A DNA stretch of 64,000 nt from Promicromonospora sp. AC04 (GCF_003058225.1 NZ_QBUG01000006.1:1-64000), one strand, 5' to 3'; numbered from the stretch's first letter, positions 23,300 to 32,396 are shown. Numbers and translations: made by a program. The notes: a model not told the origin generated them from the letters alone.

Positions 23300-24897
23300 C
23301 CCTGACAAGCCACGCCCTCCAGCGCCAGCAGAAGCTTTCCGACCCACCCACGCGCCGACTCGCCGTCGACCGCGACCTGCGCGTGCCGATGCGCGACGGC
23401 GTCGAGCTCCTGGCCGACCGCTGGGCACCTCGAGGAGGCGGGCAGGGACTGCCGACTGCGCTCTTCCGCAGCCCGTACGGCCGCGCCGGCATCTTCGGCA
23501 CGATGATGGCCCGCCCGCTCGCCGAGCGCGGATTCCAGGTGATCGTCCAGAGCACCCGCGGCGGTTTCGGGTCCGGCGGGGTCCTGGACCCGATGCGCCA
23601 GGAGCGCGAGGACGGCCTCGACACGCTGGACTGGGTCGTCAAGCAGTCCTGGTTCGGCGACTCGATGGTGCTGGTCGGTATGAGCTACCTGGGCTACGTG
23701 CAGTGGGCGGTCGCGGACAGCCTGCCGCCGCAGGTCAAGGCCATGATCCCGGTGGTGACCGAGTCGGCGCTGACCAAGGAGTTCATGCGCGCCGACGGCC
23801 GGTCCCTGGAGCTGCCGTTCGAGTGGGGCGCCCTGGTCGCCGTCCAGGAGCGTCCGCTCGCGATGTTTCGCAGGGGTAGCCAGACGAGGAAGAACACCCG
23901 CGCGCTGCACACGCTGCCGCTGCGGGACGCCGATGTGGAGGCCATCGGCCGGCACTCGCAGTACATCCAGGACGTCCTCGACCACGATGGCGACGACCCG
24001 CACTGGGATCGCCTCGACCACCGCCACCGGGTCGCCGGCACGATGGTCCCGGTCAGCTCGGTCGCGGGCTGGTACGACATCTTCCTGCCGGGCCAGCTGC
24101 GGGACTTCACGGTCCTGCAGGACGCCGGCAGGCCCGCCCGGCTCACCGTCGGGCCCTGGACGCACCCGGAGGCTCCGGTCGTGCCCGAAGCCATCGACTT
24201 CGGACTGGCCCACGCGCGCGGCGAGGAGCCGCCCGAGCGGGCACCGGTGCGGCTGTTCGTGATGGGGCAGGACGCCTGGCGCGACTTCGAGAGCTGGCCG
24301 CCGAAGGACTATGCACCAGAGCGGTTCCACCTCCAGGCCGACGGCCGGCTGTCCGTCGCGGCGCCGGGCGAGTCCGAGGCCGACGTGTATCGGTACGACC
24401 CAGCCGATCCGACGCCCGCGGTGGGGGGCATCAGCATCACCAACGGCGGACGCATCGACAACACGGCACTGGAAGCGCGGCCGGACGTGCTCACGTACAC
24501 CACAGCGGTGCTCGACGAGGACGTCGAGGTCGTCGGCGAGGTGAGCGCCGAGGTCTGGTTCCGGTCGAGCCTGGCTCACGCCGACGTGTTCGTGCGGCTC
24601 TGCGACGTCGACGAGGAGGGCCGCTCGCACAACGTCTGCGACGGGCTGACGAGCCTGACGTCCGCCGAGGAGCTCACCCGCGCGGACGTGCGGCTCTGGC
24701 CCACGGCGTACCGGTTCAAGAGCGGTCACCGCATCCGGGTCCAGGTCTCCAGCGGCGCCTTCCCGCGGTATGCCCGCAACCCCGGCACCGGCGAGCCGAT
24801 CGCGACCGCCACGACGCTCCGGGCCGGCGACCAGGCGGTCCACCACGACCCGGAGCATCCGTCGGCGCTGATCCTGCCGGTTCGCCGGGCCCTATGA
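23296..24897 (+). CDS. CocE/NonD-family serine hydrolase (X-Pro dipeptidyl-peptidase S15 fold)
   Basis: A 533-residue hydrolase translated by ATGA overlap from the TetR gene. The nucleophile elbow is LVGMSYLGYV (Ser near residue 132), the acid is Asp in VAGWYDIFLPG and the His lies in VGPWTHPE. A C-terminal jelly-roll domain (X-Pro_CN type) runs from about residue 360, with AEVWFRSSLAHADVFVRL (core). Relatives are acyl esterases such as cocaine esterase and a few dipeptidyl peptidases. No signal peptide. Its 3' end overlaps the convergent flavodoxin gene by six bases. Confidence 0.88.
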   Translation: MTLTSHALQRQQKLSDPPTRRLAVDRDLRVPMRDGVELLADRWAPRGGGQGLPTALFRSPYGRAGIFGTMMARPLAERGFQVIVQSTRGGFGSGGVLDPMRQEREDGLDTLDWVVKQSWFGDSMVLVGMSYLGYVQWAVADSLPPQVKAMIPVVTESALTKEFMRADGRSLELPFEWGALVAVQERPLAMFRRGSQTRKNTRALHTLPLRDADVEAIGRHSQYIQDVLDHDGDDPHWDRLDHRHRVAGTMVPVSSVAGWYDIFLPGQLRDFTVLQDAGRPARLTVGPWTHPEAPVVPEAIDFGLAHARGEEPPERAPVRLFVMGQDAWRDFESWPPKDYAPERFHLQADGRLSVAAPGESEADVYRYDPADPTPAVGGISITNGGRIDNTALEARPDVLTYTTAVLDEDVEVVGEVSAEVWFRSSLAHADVFVRLCDVDEEGRSHNVCDGLTSLTSAEELTRADVRLWPTAYRFKSGHRIRVQVSSGAFPRYARNPGTGEPIATATTLRAGDQAVHHDPEHPSALILPVRRAL

Positions 24898-25584
24898 GGT
24901 GAGCAGGCCGACCCGGCGCAGCCAGTCCTCGACGTCGGGCCGCGACTGCTCGGCCTCCTCGCCCTGCACGGCGAGGCCCTCGCCGATCGTGGCGCCGGCG
25001 CAGAGCTCGGCGTACTCGTCGGCGACCTGGCCCATCCCGCTGACGGCGTAGGTCACCACCGGGAAGACGGTCTTGCCGGTGAGGTCGAAGCTCTCCACGA
25101 ACGTGCGCATGATCATCGGCGCGCGGACGTTCCACACCCCGCTGCCCAGCAGGACGACGTCGTAGCCCGCGAGGTCGGGCAGCGCACCCGCGATCTCGGG
25201 GCGGGCGTCCGACTCCTGCTCGCGGACGTTGCGCTGCACCGTCGCCTCGTACGCCTCCGGGTACGGGTCGGCGGCCTCGATCTCGTAGACGTCGAGGTCG
25301 ACCAGGTCCGCCATGATCCCGGCGACCACCGCCGTGTTGCCCGTCGTCAGGTCGATCCGGTCGCCGTAGTAGTAGTTCTCGCCGGCCCGGGAGAAGTAGG
25401 CAAGCAGGGCCCTGCCGCGCGTCGCGTCGGGTGTCTCGGTCACGGTTGGGTCCTCGCTCGGGGTCTGGCTGGCGGTCTGGCCGGGGGTGGGCGACGGAGA
25501 ACAGCCCGCGGCGCTCGCGACCAGGCCGGCGCCGGCCAGCGTGAGGGCGGACCGGACGAAGGTCCGGCGGTCGAGCTGGGTCAT
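24892..25584 (-). CDS. Flavodoxin-domain lipoprotein with twin-arginine signal
   Basis: A 230-residue exported protein. The N-terminus has DRRTFVRSAL, a Tat-like motif, a hydrophobic stretch and the lipobox ASAAGC (Cys near residue 28). After a Ser/Thr/Pro linker the flavodoxin fold begins with ALLAYFSRAGENYYYGD, the FMN phosphate loop, and continues to VVLLGSGVWNVRAPMIMRTF (core VVLLGSGVW). Tat export would carry the folded FMN protein to the outside of the membrane. A redox role is inferred; the partner is unknown. Confidence 0.85.
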   Translation of the reverse strand: MTQLDRRTFVRSALTLAGAGLVASAAGCSPSPTPGQTASQTPSEDPTVTETPDATRGRALLAYFSRAGENYYYGDRIDLTTGNTAVVAGIMADLVDLDVYEIEAADPYPEAYEATVQRNVREQESDARPEIAGALPDLAGYDVVLLGSGVWNVRAPMIMRTFVESFDLTGKTVFPVVTYAVSGMGQVADEYAELCAGATIGEGLAVQGEEAEQSRPDVEDWLRRVGLLTS

Positions 25585-25739
25585 GCGCGGGTTCCTTCGC
25601 GGTAGGCGCCGGACGGCCGCCCGGCGGGTGTGCGGGCGTTCTCACGCTAGGTCGCCGGGCGCGGCCGTGGGAGGCACTGTCGTTGCCTGGTTCGACAGGA
25701 GCTCCCGTCCGGCGTCGGCCGTCCGTAGCGTGAGCGGCA

Positions 25740-25828
25740 TGAGCACACCGGTCGTCGGCACAGCCGAGTGGCCCGCCGCCGTCCGCTCTGATGAGATGAC
25801 TTGTCACGCCATCGAGGAGCGGTCATGA
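25740..25828 (+). CDS. Candidate 29-residue upstream ORF, coupled to the antiporter gene
   Basis: ATG 25740 opens a short frame (begins MSTPVVGTAEW) ending in TGA 25826-25828, which overlaps the antiporter ATG at 25825 as ATGA. TAGCGT eight to thirteen bases before the ATG resembles a -10 box of a leaderless transcript. The 240-bp gap 25585-25824 holds no other gene. It could be a leader peptide, a remnant, or chance. Confidence 0.3.
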
Positions 25829-27525
25829 ACGGGCTGGAGATCACGGTGATGCTCGGCACCGCGGTGTTCGCGGGTGCCGTGCTGGCGCCACGGCTGCGGA
25901 TCGCCGCACCCCTGCTCCTGCTGGTCTTCGGCCTCGCGCTCGGGTTCGTCCCCGAGCTGCGCGAGGTCGAGCTGCCGCCCGAGACGGTCCTGCTCCTCTT
26001 CCTCCCGGTCATGCTGTTCTGGGAGAGCCTCACCACGTCGCTGCGCTCGATCAAGCGGGACTTCCGCGGCATCGTCATCCTGAGCACGCTGCTGGTGGTC
26101 GCTACCGCCTTCGGCGTGGCCGGCATCGCCTACGCGCTCGGCATGCCGTGGGAGGCCGCGCTCATCATCGGCGCCGCGCTGGCGCCGCCCGACGCCACCG
26201 CCGTCGCGGCGCTGGGCCGCACCCTGCCCCACCGCAACTTCATGGTGCTCAAGGCCGAGAGCCTCACGAACGACGGCACGGCGCTGGTGGTCTACGCCAT
26301 CGCCGTCGGCACCGCCGTCGGAGGGAGCTACACGCCCCTGGACATCACCGGCCTGGTGGTCCTGTCCTACGCGGGCGGGCTGGCCGCCGGCGCCCTGGTG
26401 GGGGGCGCGGCCTATCTCGTGCTGCGGCGGCTGCGCGACGCGACGGTCATCAACATCGCCCTGCTCCTCATCCCGTTCACCGCCTACCTGCTGGCCGAGC
26501 TGGCCGGGGCGTCCGGCGTGCTCGCCGTGGTGGTCGCCGGGCTCATCGTCTCGTACGTCGCGCCGCTGATCAGCACGGCGGCCTCCCGCCGCCAGACGGA
26601 GTCGGTCTGGCCGCTGGGTTCGTACCTGCTCAACGGGGCGCTGTTCGTGCTCATCGGGCTCGAGGTCCAGGTGGTGGCCCGCGACCTGGCCGGCGGCTCG
26701 GTCGGCCGGCTCCTCGTGATCGTCGTCGCGGCCTGGGTGGCCCTGATCGTCGTGCGGTTCCTGTTCCAGACGGTCTCCGTTGCGATCATCCGGCTGGTCG
26801 ACCGGCGACCCGCCCAGCGGGCCCGCCGGATGGGCTACCGCGCCCGGGTGGTGAGCGCGTTCGCCGGGTTCCGCGGCGCGGTGTCCCTCGCGATCGCGCT
26901 GTCCGTCCCGGCGGCGCTGGACAGCGGGGAGCCGTTCCCCGGCCGGGCCGACATCGTCTTCGTCACCGCCGGCGTCATCCTCCTCACGCTGCTCGTCCAG
27001 GGCCCGCTGCTGCCGGCGGTCGTACGCTGGGCGAACCTGCCGCACGACGCCGCCACCGATCAGGAGCTCGGCCTGGCCGAGCGGGTGATCACCACCACCG
27101 CCATCGAGGCGATCCCCGAGCTGGCCGTCGAGCACGACATCAGCGACGAGGTGCGCGACCGGCTCCGCCGGGACTACGACGAGCACCTGCGGGTCGCCGA
27201 GGCGAGGGGCCGGGAGTCCGCCGGGCAGACCCCACCCGAGGTCGAGGCGCTCGAGGCCGTGCTCGAGGACGCCGGCACCGTCGGTGAAGCGGACACCAGC
27301 ACCGAGACGACGACGCCACTGCAGCGGGTTGCCGTGACCGGGCACGCGCCGCTCGCCCGCAACGAGGAGTACACCCGGCTCCGGCTCGCCCTCCTGGACC
27401 GCGAGCGCGAGGCGCTGTACCGGTTGCGCCGCGAGGGCAAGATCGACGACACGGTGGCGCTCCGGATCCAGACCCGGATGGACGTCGAGGAGCTGCGGCT
27501 CACCGGGGTCGAACCGCTGGACTGA
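25825..27525 (+). CDS. Na+/H+ antiporter (CPA1/NhaP type)
   Basis: A 566-residue membrane protein with about 12 helices in the first 410 residues and a charged cytoplasmic tail to the end. The start ATG 25825 has GAGGAG seven bases upstream. The ion-binding helix reads ALAPPDATAVAALGRTLP, matching the DP-motif region of CPA1 antiporters, and FRGAVSLAIALSVP is the conserved later helix. It should exchange Na+ or K+ for H+ at the plasma membrane. The gene stands alone and is convergent with the trypsin-like protease gene. Confidence 0.9.
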   Translation: MNGLEITVMLGTAVFAGAVLAPRLRIAAPLLLLVFGLALGFVPELREVELPPETVLLLFLPVMLFWESLTTSLRSIKRDFRGIVILSTLLVVATAFGVAGIAYALGMPWEAALIIGAALAPPDATAVAALGRTLPHRNFMVLKAESLTNDGTALVVYAIAVGTAVGGSYTPLDITGLVVLSYAGGLAAGALVGGAAYLVLRRLRDATVINIALLLIPFTAYLLAELAGASGVLAVVVAGLIVSYVAPLISTAASRRQTESVWPLGSYLLNGALFVLIGLEVQVVARDLAGGSVGRLLVIVVAAWVALIVVRFLFQTVSVAIIRLVDRRPAQRARRMGYRARVVSAFAGFRGAVSLAIALSVPAALDSGEPFPGRADIVFVTAGVILLTLLVQGPLLPAVVRWANLPHDAATDQELGLAERVITTTAIEAIPELAVEHDISDEVRDRLRRDYDEHLRVAEARGRESAGQTPPEVEALEAVLEDAGTVGEADTSTETTTPLQRVAVTGHAPLARNEEYTRLRLALLDREREALYRLRREGKIDDTVALRIQTRMDVEELRLTGVEPLD

Positions 27526-27567
27526 CCGGTCCCCGGCGGCCCGTCGTCGGCCCGGCGGCGTGCGCCG

Positions 27568-28569
27568 CTACCCGGCGATGATGCTGTCGGCGACGTCGGC
27601 CGCCCGGTCGATCGGAACGGCGAACCCGATGCCGATGTTCCCCGAGCTGCCGACGGTCGCGATGGCCGTGTTGATCCCGATCACCTGCCCCCGCAGATCG
27701 ACCAGCGGCCCGCCGGAGTTGCCCTGGTTGATGGACGCGTCGGTCTGGATCATCGGCCCGGGATAGTCGTCGGCGCTGCGGTCGACGGCGCTGACCACTC
27801 CCGCCGTGACGCTGCCGGTCAGCCCGAGCGGCGACCCGACAGCGATCACCGGCTGGCCGATCTGCAGCCCGGCACTGCTGCCCAGTGCCGCCGCCGGGGT
27901 GCCACCGAGGTCCGCCTCGACCACCGCTATGTCGTTGCGCTCGTCGGCCCCGAGCACCCGTCCGACGACGGAGCGCCCGTCGCCGAGAAGCAGCTCGACC
28001 GTCTCGCTGCCGACCACCACGTGCCCGTTGGTGACCACGTGGCTCTCGTCGATGATCACGCCCGACCCGCCGCGCGTACCGGCCCGGACCTGCACGACGC
28101 TGGGCAGCACGCGCTCTGCGGCGCTCGCCGTCGTCGTGCTGCCGCCGGCCTGGTTCGCGACGGCGGGTGCCGGGGCGTCCTGCTGGGCGAGGGTCAGGCC
28201 GGTCACGACGCCGGTGGTGGCCGAGCCGAGCAGCGCGCCCAGCGCCAGGGCGGTGGCCAGCGTCAGCAGGGGGCGCTGACGGCGGGGTGCGGCGCCGTGC
28301 GGGTCTTCGCCGTCGGGCCGCGGGCTCAGGAGCGGACCTGGCGGCGCCGAATCCACCGGCGCCCCGGGCGCCGGTGCCGGGGCGGGGGTCGGCACCAGCC
28401 GGACGGCGGGGGCCGGCGCAGGTGGTCGGGGTGTGGCCGGCTCGCCGACGACGAAGCGGCGCGGACCGGCGGGCCGGCCCAGACCGTGCGGAGGATGATC
28501 GGGCGCAGGTCGGTCGGGCGCAGGCCGGTCGTGCGGACGTCCATTCAGCTGTGCGTCGGGGTTCTGCAT
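27568..28569 (-). CDS. Membrane-anchored trypsin-like serine protease (HtrA-like, no PDZ)
   Basis: A 333-residue protein with a Pro-rich cytoplasmic head (about 1-100), one membrane helix (TLATALALGALLGSATTGVV, about 105-124) and an S1C protease domain. The triad is His in VVTNGHVVV, Asp in RNDIAVVEAD and Ser in NQGNSGGPLVD. The chain ends with the protease fold, so the PDZ domain of classical HtrA is absent. Start ATG 28569 has AAGGAG upstream. It follows the VWA gene by 21 bp and may be the last gene of that operon, suggesting envelope stress or surface proteolysis. Confidence 0.88.
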   Translation of the reverse strand: MQNPDAQLNGRPHDRPAPDRPAPDHPPHGLGRPAGPRRFVVGEPATPRPPAPAPAVRLVPTPAPAPAPGAPVDSAPPGPLLSPRPDGEDPHGAAPRRQRPLLTLATALALGALLGSATTGVVTGLTLAQQDAPAPAVANQAGGSTTTASAAERVLPSVVQVRAGTRGGSGVIIDESHVVTNGHVVVGSETVELLLGDGRSVVGRVLGADERNDIAVVEADLGGTPAAALGSSAGLQIGQPVIAVGSPLGLTGSVTAGVVSAVDRSADDYPGPMIQTDASINQGNSGGPLVDLRGQVIGINTAIATVGSSGNIGIGFAVPIDRAADVADSIIAG

Positions 28570-28590
28570 CGGAACGCTCCTTCGAACGGG

Positions 28591-29595
28591 TCAGACCAGG
28601 CGGGAGAACCAGCGCAGGGACAGCGCGGTGGCGGTGATCGCGAGGGCCAGGCCGAGCATCACCAGCGGCGTGGTGACGAGGGTGGTCTCGGTGCGCCAGC
28701 CGATCGCCGACCCGATGTCCTCGTAGACCTGGTCCAGCTCGGCGCCGCTCTCGGCGCGGTAGAAGTGGCCGCCGGTCTCCTCCGCGAGCATCCGCAGGGA
28801 CTCGTCGTCGGCCGGCACCGGCTGGGTGCGCAAGCCGCTGCCGATGACGCCGCCGGGCGTGCCGTAGGCGATGGTGGAGATGGGCATCTCGGCGTCGAGC
28901 GCCGCCCGCACGGAGTCGGCGGGGCTGCGGCCCGCCGTGTTGAACCCGTCGGAGAGCAGGACCAGCCGGGCGGGGATCGGCTCGCCGTCCTGCCCGCCGG
29001 TCTGCTCGTCGGCCTGGGCGGGCGAGCCGGAGCCCGACGCCGCGTCGTCGGCGGCCGCCTGGCGCACGACCTCCGCCGCGGAGGCGAACACTGCCTCGCC
29101 GATCGCGGTGCCGCCCTGTGGCTGGAGGGCGTCGATGGAGTCCTCGACGAGCGCGCGGTCGTCCGTCACGGGCACTATCAGCTCCGCGTCGGCGGAGAAC
29201 GCGACGACCCCGACCTGGACGGTGGGCGGCAGCTCGCGGACGAACTGGACGGCGGCCTGCTTCGCCGCGGTCATGCGGTCGGGCGGCACGTCCTGCGCCT
29301 CCATCGAGCCCGACACGTCGATGGCGACGATGACCGTCGCGCGCTCGTACGGCACCCGGAGCTCCATCTGGGGCCCGGCCGCCGCGGTGGCGAACGCGCC
29401 GAGCGCGAGCAGGACCAGGCCCGTGGCCACGTGTCGCCGCCAGCGGGGCCGGGTGGGCGCGACGCGGTCGAGCATCGGCAGGGTCGCGAAGCGGACGGCG
29501 TAGCGGGTGCGCCGCCGCTGCAGCACCAGGTAGGCGATCGCGAGGGCGGCGACGGGGACGAGCGCGAGCAGGATCAGGGGGCTGGTGAAGGTCAC
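28591..29595 (-). CDS. VWA-domain membrane protein (BatA-like)
   Basis: A 334-residue protein starting at GTG 29595 (GGAGG upstream, GTGA overlap with the DUF58 gene). Two N-terminal helices (about 7-25 and 57-73), then a von Willebrand A domain with the metal site DVSGSMEAQD, and a C-terminal helix (LVMLGLALAITATALSLRWF core). This is the BatA arrangement found with MoxR ATPases and DUF58 proteins. The insertion at about 195-215 is Gly/Ser/Gln-rich. Confidence 0.88.
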   Translation of the reverse strand: MTFTSPLILLALVPVAALAIAYLVLQRRRTRYAVRFATLPMLDRVAPTRPRWRRHVATGLVLLALGAFATAAAGPQMELRVPYERATVIVAIDVSGSMEAQDVPPDRMTAAKQAAVQFVRELPPTVQVGVVAFSADAELIVPVTDDRALVEDSIDALQPQGGTAIGEAVFASAAEVVRQAAADDAASGSGSPAQADEQTGGQDGEPIPARLVLLSDGFNTAGRSPADSVRAALDAEMPISTIAYGTPGGVIGSGLRTQPVPADDESLRMLAEETGGHFYRAESGAELDQVYEDIGSAIGWRTETTLVTTPLVMLGLALAITATALSLRWFSRLV

Positions 29596-30509
29596 GGTGT
29601 CCTCCGGTGGCGTCGGGCGGGGGCGCGCCGACGGTCCTTGACGAACCGGGCGAGCGCCGCCGCCCAGTCCTGGCTGGTGTTCACGCGCAGGTGCTCGGCG
29701 CGGCAGGCGCGCACGGCCGCGGCAGTCTGGTCGCGGTGGCGGGCGGCGGCCATGGCGTAGGCGAAGCGCAGCTCGGGGTCCGACGTCGACACCTCGCGCT
29801 GCATCCCGGTCTCGGGGTCGACGAAGACCGCTTCACCGACGTCCGGCAGCTCCTGCTCGCGCGGGTCGTCCACCTCGACGACTATCACGTCGTGCCGGGC
29901 GGTCAGCCGCCGCAGCGCCTCCTCCCACTCGAAGGGCCGCTCGACGCCGCAGTCGGGCCCGACCAGGTCGGTGACGACCACGCACAGCCCGCGGCGTCGG
30001 GCGCGGGCGCCGAGCCCGCGCAGGGCGTTCGAGAGCGAGACCTGCGGGCTGCCCTGCCGCCCCGCCGCGGGCAGCCTGGACAGCGTCACCGCGGCGGCGC
30101 GCCCCGGGCGGGGCGCGATCCAGCGCAGGCCGGCCGAGTCGAGCAGGCCGATGCCCACCCGGTTGCCCGGCGCGGCGGTGAGCAGCCCGACGGCGGCCGC
30201 CACCTGCTCGGCGACGTCGACCTTCTCGGTGAGCGCGGTGCCGAACGCCATGCTGGGGCTGCGGTCGACCAGGAGCCACGTGTCCAGCACGTGCTGGGCG
30301 CGCGTGAGCCACAGGTGCGCCTCGCCGGTGCGGGCGGTGACGTTCCAGTCGATCCGCCGCACGTCCTGTCCCGGCCGGTAGTGGGCGAGCTCCTCCGGGT
30401 CGGCGCCGGGCCCGAGGGCGTGCCCGTCGACGTCGCCCTGCAGCAGGCCGTCGACGCGGCGCCGGACGGTGAGCTCGAGCCGGCGGAACCTGCGCGCCGA
30501 GTCGTTCAT
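29592..30509 (-). CDS. DUF58-domain protein
   Basis: A 305-residue cytoplasmic protein, ATG 30509 overlapping the MoxR stop (ATGA). The DUF58 signature appears as RPGQDVRRIDWNVTARTG followed by a VWA-like DTWLLVDRSPSMAFG. The function of DUF58 is not established; it almost always accompanies MoxR and VWA genes, as here, and may be a client or adaptor of the MoxR ATPase. Confidence 0.9.
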   Translation of the reverse strand: MNDSARRFRRLELTVRRRVDGLLQGDVDGHALGPGADPEELAHYRPGQDVRRIDWNVTARTGEAHLWLTRAQHVLDTWLLVDRSPSMAFGTALTEKVDVAEQVAAAVGLLTAAPGNRVGIGLLDSAGLRWIAPRPGRAAAVTLSRLPAAGRQGSPQVSLSNALRGLGARARRRGLCVVVTDLVGPDCGVERPFEWEEALRRLTARHDVIVVEVDDPREQELPDVGEAVFVDPETGMQREVSTSDPELRFAYAMAAARHRDQTAAAVRACRAEHLRVNTSQDWAAALARFVKDRRRAPARRHRRTP

Positions 30510-31564
30510 CGCGTGATCACCTCCTCCTCGGCCGGGGCCACGCGCGGCTGGGGCACGGCGGCCAGGACCGCGTCGACGACGGTGCGGGGGTCGACGCCGT
30601 CGGCGGCGGCGTCGAACGTGAGCACGAGCCGGTGCGCGAGGGTGTCGCCCGCCAGGTCGACCAGGTCGGACGGCAGCACGTAGTCCCGCCCGCGCAGGAG
30701 GGCCAGCGAGCGCCCGGCGGCGATCAGGCCGAGGCTGCCGCGGGCGCTGACCCCGTACTCGAGCACGCCGTCGAGGTGGTGCAGGCCGTACTGGTGGGGC
30801 CGGCGGGTGGCCATCACCACGGCCACCGCGTACTGCGCGACGGCGTGGTGGACGAACACCTGGTCGGCCTCCTCCTGGAGCTGGCGGACCAGCACGGGGT
30901 CGAGCAGCGGTTCGGCCTGCGGGGGAGTGGCGCTCATGCGCTGCACGATCGTCAGCTCCTCCAGCTCGTCGGCATGGTCGACGTCGACCTTGAGCAGGAA
31001 CCTGTCGCGCTGGGCCTCCGGCAGGGCGTAGACGCCGTCGCTCTCGATCGGGTTCTGGGTCGCCAGGACGAGGAAGGGGTCGGGCAGGGCGTAGGTGCGG
31101 CCGCCGATGCTGACCTGGCGCTCGGCCATGGCCTCCAGGAGGGCGGACTGCACCTTCGCCGGAGCGCGGTTGATCTCGTCGGCGAGGACGAGGTTGGCGA
31201 AGACGGGGCCGAGCTCGACGTCAAAGTCCTCCCGCGAGGGCTTCCAGACCCGGGTGCCGACGATGTCCGACGGCATGAGGTCCGGGGTGAACTGCAGGCG
31301 GGCGAAGGATCCCCCGGCGACGGTGGCCAGGGTGCGCACGGCGAGCGTCTTGGCGACGCCCGGCACGCCCTCGAGGAGGACGTGGCCGCGCGAGAGCAGG
31401 CCGATCATGATGCGCTCGACCATGTGGTCCTGCCCGACGATCACCCGTTTGACCTCGAACAGGGCGCGTTCTAGGAGGGCTGCGGCCGGGCGGAGCGGCG
31501 GGTGCTTGGCGACGGCAGGGATGTCCTGGGTGGCGGGCCGGTGTACTTCCATGGGCTCTTCCAT
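30506..31564 (-). CDS. MoxR-family AAA+ ATPase
   Basis: A 352-residue ATPase from ATG 31564 (ATG 31552 possible). Walker A is EGVPGVAKT, Walker B NLVLADEINRAP, sensor 1 LVLATQNPIE, and the MoxR tail PEAQRDRFLLKVDVD follows. These ATPases act as chaperone-like assembly factors for VWA-domain partners, encoded here by the two following genes. Its promoter shares a 115-bp gap with the divergent response regulator gene, where four GAAA boxes lie. Confidence 0.92.
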   Translation of the reverse strand: MEEPMEVHRPATQDIPAVAKHPPLRPAAALLERALFEVKRVIVGQDHMVERIMIGLLSRGHVLLEGVPGVAKTLAVRTLATVAGGSFARLQFTPDLMPSDIVGTRVWKPSREDFDVELGPVFANLVLADEINRAPAKVQSALLEAMAERQVSIGGRTYALPDPFLVLATQNPIESDGVYALPEAQRDRFLLKVDVDHADELEELTIVQRMSATPPQAEPLLDPVLVRQLQEEADQVFVHHAVAQYAVAVVMATRRPHQYGLHHLDGVLEYGVSARGSLGLIAAGRSLALLRGRDYVLPSDLVDLAGDTLAHRLVLTFDAAADGVDPRTVVDAVLAAVPQPRVAPAEEEVITR

Positions 31565-31589
31565 GGCACCGACTCCACCCGACAGTGAA

Positions 31590-31633
31590 GAAAACTGCGG
31601 GAAACCCGAGCGAAAGCCGACCGAAAGCAGGTC
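31590..31633. promoter_or_regulatory. Four direct repeats at 11-bp spacing, candidate response-regulator site
   Basis: GAAA begins at 31590, 31601, 31612 and 31623, exactly 11 bp apart; the last two units share GAAAGCnGG-like flanks. OmpR/PhoB-type regulators bind tandem direct repeats with this helical period. The block lies between the MoxR start (31564) and the response regulator start (31680), so it could control both operons. Confidence 0.6.
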
Positions 31634-31679
31634 CCGACAGAACCTGTCAGGACCTGCGCCGGGCGGTTACCGTGCTGCT

Positions 31680-32396
31680 GTGCGGCTGCTGATCGTGGAG
31701 GACGAGGCTGGCCTGGTGAGTGCCCTGCAGGTGGCACTGCGCCGCGAGGGCTACGCCGTCGACCAGGCGCGCACGTGTGCCGAGGCCAGGGAGAAGCTGG
31801 GCCTCAACCCCTACGACGTCGTGCTGCTGGACGTGACCCTGCCCGACGGGACGGGCTTCGACCTGACCCGCGCGGTCCGCGCCGGGCAGGTCCCGCTGGC
31901 CGAGGGCGACCCGCCGCGCATCCTCATGCTGACCGCGCGGGGTCGGCTGACCGACCGGGTGACCGGGCTGGACGTTGGGGCCGACGACTACCTCGTCAAG
32001 CCGTTCGCGATCATCGAGCTGTCCGCCCGGATCCGCGCCCTGCTGCGCCGTGAGGCGCGGGAGGCGGCGGCCGTGCTCGTGCACGGCCCGATCCGGCTCG
32101 ACGCCGCCCGGCAGCTCGCCTGGCGCGGCACTCGGGAGCTGGTCCTGACCCGCAAGGAGTTCGCGGTGCTGCGCTACCTGATGAACCGGCCCGCCTACGT
32201 GGTGGCGGCGGAGGAGCTGCTCGAGCACGTGTGGGACGAGAACGCGGACCCGTTCACGCAGACGGTCCGGGTCACGGTCGGCACGCTGCGGCGCAAGCTG
32301 AGCGTCGACGGCGAGGAGCCCGCGCTGGAGACCGTCATCGGCCGCGGGTACCGGCTGCGCGAGCTGCCCGCGTCCGTCGAGGGCGTTCCCGCATGA
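31680..32396 (+). CDS. OmpR-family response regulator
   Basis: A 238-residue regulator from GTG 31680; the receiver domain begins at once (RLLIVEDEAGL), so an earlier start is not needed. There is no clear ribosome binding site, which suggests a leaderless or weakly led message. The phosphoacceptor is Asp51 in VVLLDVTLP; Thr in LMLTARGR and Lys in YLVKPF complete the site. The winged-helix DNA-binding domain ends the protein (TQTVRVTVGTLRRKL, GRGYRLRE). ATGA overlap with the kinase gene. Confidence 0.93.
   Translation: MRLLIVEDEAGLVSALQVALRREGYAVDQARTCAEAREKLGLNPYDVVLLDVTLPDGTGFDLTRAVRAGQVPLAEGDPPRILMLTARGRLTDRVTGLDVGADDYLVKPFAIIELSARIRALLRREAREAAAVLVHGPIRLDAARQLAWRGTRELVLTRKEFAVLRYLMNRPAYVVAAEELLEHVWDENADPFTQTVRVTVGTLRRKLSVDGEEPALETVIGRGYRLRELPASVEGVPA

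Noticed and set aside
27550-27567. Small hairpin (GCGGCG/CGCCGC) between the antiporter and the protease gene
   Set aside because: Only six base pairs with a two-base loop, a structure expected by chance in such GC-rich DNA.
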